A stretch of DNA of 64,000 nucleotides. It comes from Zeugodacus cucurbitae. Lineage: Eukaryota > Arthropoda > Insecta > Diptera > Tephritidae. The notes below the pieces were generated by a model. That model ran no database searches, was not told the origin of the DNA, and saw only the letters and a list, made by a program, of their open reading frames with translations. Numbering within the stretch: the first letter of the stretch is position 1; each line of letters begins with the position of its first letter. Positions 11,660-20,120 of this stretch are shown one piece after another. The position numbers and the translations under genes were made by a program. The DNA lies in the NCBI RefSeq assembly GCF_028554725.1, contig NC_071669.1:7154501-7218500 (forward strand), in the 5' to 3' direction.

Positions 11660-13239
11660 AAAGCAAATTATTCTATTTATTTTATTATTTTAAAGAAAAT
11701 TCTTCGAAATTCTTCTTAAAGATCGTTGTTAGATCTTTTAAACTTGGAGTGGCTTCCTAACTTATTTCACTCTTTCAGCGTACAAAATGAAGTCCTCAGA
11801 ATGTTGTAATTTCATAATATTGTCTATGCAACGTCGGAAATCTTGTTACATCGTAAGATGTTTCCTTAGTATGGAGAACTCCTTCTGATACATTGAGATT
11901 TTATTCAAAAATAATTTTAAATAACGATATTAAACAGAATAGTACTTGACTCAGACTACTGAATGTTTTGATTTTTGAAGTTTGTTCATGCAGTATCATC
12001 ACCCACATAAATAACGGTCAAACGCTCAAGTGTTAAATTTTTCTAAACTGCACTCAGCACACATGAAGTAAAATGAATTCACCATTTGAAGGGCAAACAC
12101 TTTTAGCGCGCAGCTGCCATTTTTCAATTAATTAATGCGTGAATTGCCAAGTTGCACTTCAACCAAGCGCTCTTCCACTTCTCTAATACTCTGCATCTAT
12201 GCACATTAACTACTCATACTAAAATGCTACAGATGGCACTTTCGACGGCTAATAGCACTTATATTTGCAACGATTTGTTGTTGTTGTGAATGCGTGCAGC
12301 TGCTGGCAATGGCTGATATATGTATAAACAAATATGGGGTTTTTACTGCAAACCAAAGGTTTGGAATATTTAGTAAAAGGCTTCCAGGAATAATTCGACT
12401 ATGTTGAAGGGTGTGTTGGGCAAGTTGAATTTCGTAGAATTCAAATATTGTTGAATGCTATGAAATTTCAACATGTGAATTATTTCCTCGAACCAATGCT
12501 TTACACAGGAGTTGGCGGAAAAAATATGCGATTGACAAGGTTGTTTATTATGGTGCTGGTTTTGAGAATGGCGTGTAAAAATAGATGTTGCAAAAGCTGA
12601 GAGGCAAGTGAGATTTGATCAGTTTTAGCTCAGCTCAATCCGCATAGAACAGTTTGGATTATTCAGATCTGTATATTATCAAGAGTTTATACCTATAATG
12701 ATCAACACAACACAAGGGATCATTGAATTCCAATTTTATGAGTAATTAAAATATTTTCTTTCTGGAAGTTTTTTTCATATTATCAGCTTTATTATACAAA
12801 TTACATAGTATGTGAGTTTAAATAACAGAATTTGGTTAGCAAATAAATATTTTTTTAGCTAAATAAAAAATAAATGCTATTAGAATATTTTTTTATTTTA
12901 TTTTATTTATTTATTGGATATTAAATCCAAAAAGTAATAAGGTCTGTGAGGAATATTTGTATATAGTATATAGCTGGCCATTCGCATATTTATTTAATTC
13001 ATGGAAAAAGAGTATTAAATAAAATATATATAAATATAGTTATACTGTGTAAATTTCTGTTCTCTCAAAAATTATTCAGAAATTAATGAAATTATTGTCA
13101 TAATAAAGTGTAAATCAAACGAGCAGTAATTTTAATAAATTCAAATCAATCAATTTTTTTATAAATATTTTAATAAATTGAAAGCAATAAATATAATATA
13201 TCGGGATATATAATAAAAAAATTTAGTTATAATATAATC
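11660..13239. other. Non-coding stretch between micro-gene A and exon block A
   Basis: No gene is recognised. The DNA is A/T-rich, with TTTATT runs near 12890-12915. Copy B has only about 200 bp in the corresponding place, so copy A gained DNA here or copy B lost it. No transposon ends were recognised. Confidence 0.5.
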
Positions 13240-13245
13240 ACTCAC

Positions 13246-13950
13246 CAATTAATTATTTTATTGTAATCATTCTCTTCTTTGAAGTAAGATCCTTAGCAAT
13301 TCGGCTGACGCATTTTAAGTCATTGACATTTTGTTATAACGAGAACGAACGATATATAACGATTATTATACGAAAAGAATCGAACACTTTTTGGGCTGGT
13401 GACTTCTATGCCTCTTTTTTCTATTTTCAATAGCACACACACTTTTTATATTTTTGTATAAAATTGCATTTTTTATATTTTTTCTGGATTTTTTATTTTT
13501 AAAGGAACACACTTTTCTCTTTTTTATGCCTCTTTTATTAATTTTACCTCATATATGATTTTAGAAAACACACACACTTTCACATAACAACTTGCACTTC
13601 TCTTTTTAATGGCTTTTTTATTTTTTTACCTAATATACATTTTAGAAATTTGTTATTAACTGGCATTTTTTTTTTATTTTCTGGCTTTTTTATTTTTAAA
13701 ATAACACATTTCTTATAACAACTTGCCTTTTTTATGCCTTTTTATTTATTTTACTTTTTATTTCATATATTTTAGAAAGCACACACATTTTTGATATTAA
13801 CTTGTACTTATTTTTATTAAAAAATATTGATTTTAGCTTTTCTAAGAACACTCTACTTATCAAATATTGAACACTTCACTTCACTTAGCTGATATAGAAC
13901 ATAATACACGCGAACCGAGCCGATTAAACCGTACCGCGAACCGAAAAGTA
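13246..13950 (-). other. Exon-like block A with GTGAGT splice donor (candidate non-coding first exon)
   Basis: On the minus strand this region ends TTAATTG|GTGAGT, with the donor at 13240-13245. It is homologous to the block at 17084-17331, which ends TTAATCG|GTGAGT. Shared parts, in minus-strand order: GGTTCGCGGT near the start, CTAAGTGAA, a GAGGCAT...AGCCCAAA segment (13386-13412), then the last ~110 bp including ATCGTTC, ATTGC.AAGGA and AATGATT. No long frame is conserved, so a non-coding 5' exon or lncRNA exon is the best reading. Unlike block B it contains about 430 bp of extra tandemly repeated T-rich DNA. The transcript would run leftward, with micro-gene A antisense inside or beyond its first intron. 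No acceptor site was identified. Confidence 0.4.
13426..13860. repeat. Degenerate ~110-bp T-rich tandem repeat inside exon block A
   Basis: Recurring pieces are TTTAGAAA(A/G)CACACAC, ATAACAACTTGC and TTTTTATGCCTTTTTATT. TTTAGAAA recurs three times (13560, 13642 and 13772), and ATAACAACTTGC recurs at 13584 and 13718. Spacing is irregular. The corresponding place in block B (about 17255-17280) holds almost nothing, so this is a local expansion in copy A. Confidence 0.6.
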
Positions 13951-14245
13951 GTTCCTTAAAAAAATTTATATACATATTTCTTCGAAAGTTTTAAAATTGA
14001 TTATCTATTGCTGTTATATTTCGTTTTTTTTTTGTCAGTAGATAAAGTCTTCTATTAATCATTTCAGCTGTATTTGATGGCATTGTTCCATATGCTTTTA
14101 TTAGCGAGTAGTAGTTCTTCAAGCTCTCATTGTAATTTTTTGTCACGAACAGTCATTGTTAACATATCTGTAAAAATAAATAAGATATTGATAATAATAT
14201 TAATAAATTTATAATATTGAATTTATTATTTTCTTATATATAATA

Positions 14246-16105
14246 CGGTGGAATTTCCATAACTTAAACTTCTATAACTTGAAAATCTCCATAGCTCGAA
14301 CTTTTGTATTGGCAATGGCGTTTTGAAATCAAATTTCATACAAATTTTTTTTCCATAAATCCAACTTCCTTAACTTGAAGTTTTCCATAACTCGAACTCT
14401 TGAATTGGCAATAGAAGTCAAATTTCATACGAATCTCCTTCCATATATGGCATTTCCGCCAGAAGGTCCACCACAGACAATATATTAAACATTATTAGAA
14501 TACCAAAGTTTTTGCATATTTTCATAGGAAAATATTTAAATTTATTTATATTTAATTAATTTTAAATTAATTCATAACCAATTACGAGATATACGAAAGC
14601 TAAGTCGCATAGGAGCTACTTTTCTCATTTCGATTTTTCTACTGCATTTGTTTTTTCGTCAAAATTGTTAAAGAAACATATCATGTATAATTTTTTGCTT
14701 TGTGTAAAACCTTTATAACGGTACAAAGAGCAAAATAAAGTGCATAAGAAACCATGCGATTGCAAATAACTGTAAGTTTTTGCTCTCTTATTATCCTATA
14801 TTTTAATGTCTCGTGCGACATCAAAAAACAACACTTATTCCCACTGCATCGCAAATAAAAGCAGCAAGCTCGTAAATTTTGGGTATAAACAGTAAATTTT
14901 TATACAATTAAAATAAAAAAAACCTTGTTCAAAAATCAGAAGATTTGTGGTTTTGGTAACTACTTAAAATTGGTCACGTGCGACATCGTAGGTGTGGAAT
15001 TGAAACATTGAACATTTTTTTTTGTTTTATAAAATTGACTTAAGTATGTAAACAAACAACATACATTAATTATTTACATATGAGCAAAAACCGCACTTTA
15101 AATTCCACTAACTAGATATTTAAATAGATTTTGGTGAAAATTATAGGCTTACAAATCAAAATAAGAGTGCTCATTTTAACAATGTTGTCAGAAAAAAATC
15201 GTTTGCCTTTAAAAGTGACAAGTTAACGCACGACATATTATTTTCTTGATAAATCTCTTAACTAAAATTAAGAAATTGTTTAGTTGCTTTTCTAAAATAT
15301 TTATTTTTTAATGTAACTGCTCTCAGTTTAAAATCAAATTTATATTATTAAGCCTGATTGATTTTATAAAATAATTAAAATAGTCTTCATTAGAATATAA
15401 TTTTTTTGCAAGGAGCCGTCGATGGAGTGGGAGCAGTTATCAAACGAAAAGTCTAGCAGATAACGAAATCCAAAAATGTTTATTCCCGAGGACAATATTT
15501 TCTTAAAAAAACTGTATTTCACATTCATAATACTATTTTCATTTCATACTATAGAATTTTTATTGTGTTTCTCGTTGGATATTAGTTAAAATAAATAAAT
15601 ACATTTACTACTTTTTTAAGCCATTTTATTGGACTTGTCGTTAAATAATTCCGTATTATAACAACAAAATCAACATAAATATTATGATGGAAAAAAATGT
15701 CCCGTGCGAATGGGATTAATAATTAATTAAAAAAAAACTGTAAATTATTTTTTTGGATGAAATTCATACCATCTTTAAAGGCCATCAATGCGCAACATTT
15801 TACAATCAAAAACATTTGAATATTGCCTCACAATTCGCTGAAATCGCCGTTTGAATCGTTGTCCCCAAAAACGACTTCCATTTTTTGTCCCGTGCGAATG
15901 CCTTGGTTTTTTGCAATTATCTTGAAAATGAAAACCGTTCCAAAATCAACCTTAACACTAAATCTAGAGCTAATGAAGAGCTATTAAAAAATCCTACTGT
16001 TAAAATTAAAAAACATTTTAGTTCATATTTTATTTTAGTTGAAAAGTGTACGATTGTCCCGTACGACATGGCGGAAATGCCCATATCGAAGTTTTCGATC
16101 CACTG
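14246..16105. mobile_element. 1.86-kb TA-flanked inverted-repeat element, pogo/Tigger-like, non-autonomous
   Basis: The left end is TA|CGGTGGAATTTCCATAAC. The right end, read inward on the minus strand, is TA|CAGTGGATCGAAAACTTCG, so both begin C(A/G)GTGGA next to TA. A second, inner inverted repeat ATATGG(g)CATTTCCGCCA lies near 14441-14457 and 16068-16086. The left arm holds two copies of a ~100-bp motif (CCATA(A/G)CTCGAAC, TTG.ATTGGCAAT, CAAATTTCATAC). The right half of the MITE at 50182-50323 carries the same motif. At least six copies of TGTCCCGTGCGACAT-like sequence are spread through the interior. There is no transposase ORF. The superfamily is inferred from TA flanks and CAGT-type ends. 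Confidence 0.6.
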
Positions 16106-16267
16106 TATTTATTTATTTTTTTTTTTTTTCAAATATATGTATATTTCAAATAGTGCATCAACTTTTGAGTGGACGAAATATTGTAAAATTTTAATTTATA
16201 ATAAAAAATTAAATTACTTTTATTTAATATTTTCCATTTTTGAACACTACTGTACTTAGCAAATGCA

Positions 16268-16542
16268 CCGCCATTTTGTGTCAGCTGAAAATAAATCTAT
16301 CGACACTATCTTGTGGTTAATATGGGAAAAAATTATTTTCCATCTTAGAAATTCCATATTTTTTGTTTGGACTACAAAAACGTCCACCTCATTTATTTTG
16401 GCACATTGTTTAAAACATCATTTAACCCAAATTATTATGAAGGCCACAAGTTCTTCGAATTTACGCGACAACACAGCAAACACAATGCCTTTCGTTACCT
16501 GTTTTACTAAACAGCGTTATCCCTAAACACCGCTGTTGTGCG
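16268..16542 (+). promoter_or_regulatory. Upstream region of micro-gene B, conserved with copy A
   Basis: Blocks shared with 11051-11330 in the same order: CCGCCATTTT at 16268, GGAAAAAATTATTTTCC at 16325-16341, CATTGTTTAAAAC with TTTAACCCAAATTA around 16404-16434, CAGGTAA on the minus strand at 16495-16501, and TATCCCTAAACACCGCTG before the TATA box. Copy B lacks the CAGGTAG site of copy A. It has a CAGCTG E-box at 16281-16286 that copy A lacks. Confidence 0.55.
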
Positions 16543-16591
16543 TATAAAAGGACTGTCAATTTACTTGACCGTTCTTAGTGAACATTCAGTG
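16543..16591 (+). promoter_or_regulatory. Core promoter of micro-gene B
   Basis: TATAAAA at 16543-16549. The position aligned to the copy-A initiator reads TTCTTAGTGAA (A at 16577, 34 bp from the TATA start). A better initiator by sequence, TTCAGTG with A at 16588, lies 45 bp away, so the exact start is uncertain. Confidence 0.5.
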
Positions 16592-16653
16592 TTCGCCGAC
16601 ATAACAAAGCAACGATATTTTCAAGTAACAAAAATTAAAAAAAAAAAAAATAA

Positions 16654-16818
16654 ATGGAGTTACATAATTTCGACTTGACCACTCAAAGCGCTATATGTCC
16701 AAAATGTATGCTATATGGAATAGCATGTGAGTATCCACCATGTCCCGAAGATGACGAGCCGCCAGATTTGGAGTCTTCATCCAACTCTGAAGAAGACGAA
16801 GACGAGTGGTTGGATTAG
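16654..16818 (+). CDS. Micro-gene B: 54-aa Cys/acidic protein, paralogue of micro-gene A
   Basis: Not a family I recognise. The N-terminus is MELHNFDLTTQS, followed by the core ICPKCMLYGIACEYPPC (residues 14-30). This gives four cysteines in the pattern CxxC-x6-C-x4-C. A strongly acidic Pro/Ser-rich tail follows (PEDDEPPDLES, EEDEDE) and ends EWLD. The four-Cys pattern could form a small zinc-binding knuckle, although copy A keeps only three of the cysteines. No signal peptide or membrane helix is seen, so a cytosolic or nuclear protein is likely. It is intronless with an A-rich leader, a TATA promoter and AATAAA 38 bp after the stop. The ATG was chosen because it aligns with the ATGGAG start of copy A and follows a TAAA context. 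A minus-strand exon-like block starts about 200 bp downstream and would make transcripts antisense to it. Confidence 0.65.
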   Translation: MELHNFDLTTQSAICPKCMLYGIACEYPPCPEDDEPPDLESSSNSEEDEDEWLD

Positions 16819-16855
16819 GATTGTATTGTGTTATGAATTTATGCTGTTTGAAAAA

Positions 16856-16861
16856 AATAAA
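16856..16861 (+). promoter_or_regulatory. Poly(A) signal of micro-gene B
   Basis: AATAAA 38 bp after the stop codon, followed by ACTAAAAGTTGGCAAAAA, which matches the 3' end of micro-gene A. Confidence 0.6.
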
Positions 16862-17083
16862 ACTAAAAGTTGGCAAAAATAGATGTGTTTCATTTGGTAG
16901 TAGTACTAGACGTTAGAGATGGTTTGAATCCAAAAATTCTAAAATTTCCATAAATTAATACTGTCATACATATGTGGGCAACATATACTTCTTGGGCATT
17001 TTATAAAAGTCGCGAGTAAGCTATTATTAATATTTTCTGGGGGAAAATATAATATCTGAGAGGGGTAATAGATCATTACTCAC

Positions 17084-17331
17084 CGATTAACTATTTCCTA
17101 GCAATCATTAGCTGCTTTTTGTATAGTTGGGTCCTTCGCAATATGGTTGACATATTTTTATGACGTTGTCTTTTGTCGAAAAAGAACGATAGCACGAGTA
17201 TTAACCAAAAAAAAGGAAGAACACGAACGATTTGGGCTACTAACTTTCATGCCTCTTTTATGCAAGCGCACGCGTTTTTCATTTCACTTAGACACACCGT
17301 ACCGACGAAGCTTAACCGCGAACCGAACTGA
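17084..17331 (-). other. Exon-like block B with GTGAGT splice donor (candidate non-coding first exon)
   Basis: On the minus strand the block starts near an initiator-like TCAGTTCGGTTCGCGG (17316-17331). It passes through CTAAGTGAAATG and AGAGGCATGAAAGTTAGTAG, and ends TAGTTAATCG|GTGAGTAATG with the donor at 17078-17083. It is homologous to block A over most of its length but lacks that block's repeat expansion. Short frames are not conserved between the blocks, so coding function is unlikely. A leftward transcript from here would place micro-gene B antisense in its first intron. Alternative first exons of one gene is the simplest model; two independent lncRNAs is another. Confidence 0.4.
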
Positions 17332-17344
17332 ATCGAAGTAGTTA

Positions 17345-19320
17345 ATTGAAAATTTTTTCCAAATTTTTACTGAAATTTTTCGATTTGATGCTTTTATTTA
17401 TCATCGGGTTTTTGTCATATTGAATTTTACTATGACTTTACTAGTCAAATATTGCTTTTTAAAACAGTTGTCAGGCGCAGAGCAACGCTTTTTCACAGTT
17501 TCGATATTAAGCTCTTCATTGTCTTACTTGCACTATTTTTGTTCTTAGCAGGTTTCAGTTATGCTTTGCTCTCTTTGATTTGCATTGCTGCATGGCACAT
17601 TTTAATCCGAAGCAATCCGACACAAACCGACTGAAGCTCACATTTTCCAACACAAATTTCTATATTTAACTGTATATTAGTAAGTATTATATAGTTTTTA
17701 TAAATAATCACTTGTAATACAAAATCAATATCCATTCGAAAGTAGTCTTATGAGTTTTACAAATTGTTTATGGAATGTATGTCTTCTTTATATATATATT
17801 TTAGCAGCTTTCAACGCAGCGGAACACTACAATTGCCAAGTTATTGTCATCGACTAATTACTTTATGGAATATGTGTACAATTATAAGCTTCTTGCATAC
17901 ACTTGTTCCCCTCAATTTCTCAACATCTATTACTCCTTTCATTTGAGATCAGCTATGAAATTCATTTCCGTTCCCCTGTATTAATATCAATCGTTATAAA
18001 ATTCATTTCCGCTTCCAATATACTATCCTTTCGATTCATGCTGCTCTTGTAAACTCTTTTACTGTAAACTCTCTTTGGCGTGATTACATAACGCTAGCGT
18101 CCAAACTACAAGCGCATTCATCTTAACCAGCTGCGCAGCTGGCTGAACAATGTGGCAGAAAGCGAAGAGCACAGATTTAGTGGATAGCAAGAAAGAGAAG
18201 AGAAATGCAAAGCAAGCAGTATAAGTGACATACATACATAAGTTAAGTGCGTGTCGTTACTTTGTTGTCAGTGAAAAGTATAAAAGAGATATGTCACTCT
18301 CTCTAAGAAATAGTACATGTATATTCGTAACTAATAAGCGTCTGGCTGAAATCAAGTGAGTTCTTAAAATTTGAGAACACTATTAAAATTTCTCAATATT
18401 TGAACAACAATGAGCTTTGAGACGATACTGTTCTAAGCTTGCTTACATCTCTTATTACATAATGGAAGGTTTTTGCATTTGTTCTCTCTTCCACTTCCTT
18501 CCAATAGGACAGTTAGTTTAATCTCTTAATTATCTCAGACTCTCAGCCTTTCACACTCTCTTTAATCAATGCAAATTAATTTCCGCTTCCAGTGAAGCTG
18601 TCTGTTATCCCCTCGCTTAGTTAGCATACAGCGCAGCAGCGCGCGGAGATTAAAGTTGCTAAGAGATGAAGCGGAAATGAGAGTTAGCCTCATTTGTATA
18701 TATATGTACATAATGTAAAATAGGAAGTGTATCACTGCACCTACATATATGGTACATTGCGTATATATGTAATTCTTGTGATGAACTTAAAGTTAATTTT
18801 AATGAGAGAGTAGAGGAGAAAGTATGCTTATAAGGAAGTTCTCTTTTTGGAGCCTACTGTACTTTGAAGATGTTCTTCTTTTACATTATGTAATGGAAAG
18901 GCACGCTTCTAATTCTCCTTCTAAGAGAAGGTTATTAAAGTGAATATAGTCTTCTTCTTTTTCCTTATTCAAGAGAATCTTATTTATCTTAAAATTTTAA
19001 ATCTGCTCAGTATTGGAGAGTTATTACAAAATTTTAATTATATTTATTACTCATCATCACTCTTATGCTTTTCTGTGTTCTTTACAATCGGTGCAGTGTT
19101 ATTGAAGCTGCGTATATAGTAGATTAAAGAAGCGGAAAATAAAATGAGAGCCACTCTAAATTGTATAATGTGGAAATTGATTACCAAACTGCATATTTGT
19201 ACTGTGTAGCTTTGGTAATGGACTGGCATTTGCTTGCTAGGTGAGAGTAGAAGAGTAATAATGAATGCTGACGTTGGAAGGTGATAATATTGGTGCCGAA
19301 ATTTATATAAGGTTGTCAAA
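17345..19320. other. Non-coding stretch with short dispersed inverted motifs
   Basis: No gene is recognised. ATTTCCGCTTCC-type sequences recur (17967, 18007, 18578) and occur inverted (GAAGCGGAAAT at 18669 and 19130). The pair at 18578/18669 encloses about 100 bp like a small fold-back repeat. A perfect 16-bp palindrome with two overlapping E-boxes lies at 18127-18142. Confidence 0.45.
18127..18142. promoter_or_regulatory. 16-bp palindrome with two E-boxes
   Basis: CCAGCTGCGCAGCTGG is perfectly self-complementary and contains CAGCTG twice. On each strand it reads GCAGCTGG, which fits the GCAGSTGK consensus for proneural bHLH/Daughterless dimers in flies. No gene is visible next to it, so function is only suggested. 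Confidence 0.3.
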
Positions 19321-19322
19321 TA

Positions 19323-19968
19323 CCTCCCTTCCGTTTTTTTGCTCTTTATTCAATGTTTTATTAAAAGTGTTACAGTGATCGGCTTTAGTTCAAATAAGCG
19401 CCGTTTCGTTCGGTAATCTGTTTCTATCTATACGGTAACTTCATAATAACCTCCTCGTGGAAGCCACTCTCCTCTTATTTACGAGGAACTCGGACAGCCA
19501 CTTTTCACAAGCCACTTTTGAGTTCAACTTTACACCACTACAACCGTCCTGTTGACCATTTCTGGACGCTTTTGGTCGATCGCCTGCTTCAAGCGGTCCA
19601 GTTGTTCGCAGTATATAGTAGAATTAAGCGTCTGGCCATTTGGGAGCAGCTCATAGTGGATGATTCCCTTCTAAACCCACCAAACACACAACAAAACCTT
19701 CCTGACCGTTAATCCCAGCTTGGCCACTGTTTGGGACACACAGGCCTTCGACCACGACCGTTTTCGCTTGATACTGTCGTATTTGATATATTTTTCGTCT
19801 CCATTCACCATTAAAGCGAATTCTGGCGTTGATGAACTCCATGTTTACACGTCTATAACTGTTGAACGCAATATCCAAACTAATCATGCATAGCGTCGTT
19901 TTGTAGGTTATGTCAAGCCCTTTCAAAGAAGTATAGAATTGCCAGATACGAGCCCTGTAGCGCTATAT
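19323..19968 (-). mobile_element. mariner copy, internally deleted
   Basis: The right-hand transposon end on the minus strand is at 19321-19345 (TA|CCTCCCTTCCG...), matching the ends of the copy at 35517-36645. On the minus strand, transposase fragments include the start MEFINARIRFNG near 19842 and the part equivalent to AKPGLTARKVLL, seen here in degenerate form. At least two internal segments are missing relative to the other copy (joins near 19540 and 19800). The other terminal repeat is absent: homology stops near 19968. It is non-functional. Confidence 0.8.
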
Positions 19969-20094
19969 ATCGACTGAGTCGATCGCATGCTTATACATAT
20001 ATTGCTGCTAATCCCACGATAGTCGATTCTACGTAACCGAAACGGATCCGAATTTTCCGAATTTTTATCCGGCCAAGAAGTGTAAAATCGGCAG

Positions 20095-20120
20095 CATTCC
20101 TCAAAATTATTTGGGGAATG
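20095..20120. repeat. Near-perfect hairpin
   Basis: CATTCCTCAAA and TTTGGGGAATG flank a 4-base centre. The stem has 10 of 11 bases paired canonically, plus one T-G mismatch that could form a wobble pair in RNA. The right arm plus the following GAATG.TTTATGA recurs near 22891-22911, so this may be the end of a small dispersed repeat. Confidence 0.4.

Noticed and set aside
15885..16259. 124-codon ORF at the right end of the TA-flanked element
   Set aside because: Crosses the transposon boundary, contains poly-Phe from a T run, and has no transposase motif.
16691..16876. Minus-strand ORF opposite micro-gene B
   Set aside because: A shadow frame: promoter, poly(A) signal and paralogue conservation all favour the plus strand.
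11050..16880. The two similar plus-strand promoter/ORF/AATAAA segments as LTRs of one retrotransposon
   Set aside because: No gag-pol-like frames lie between them. The similarity extends into separate downstream blocks beyond both copies, the copies are too diverged for one LTR pair, and a small frame is conserved. A segmental duplication fits better.
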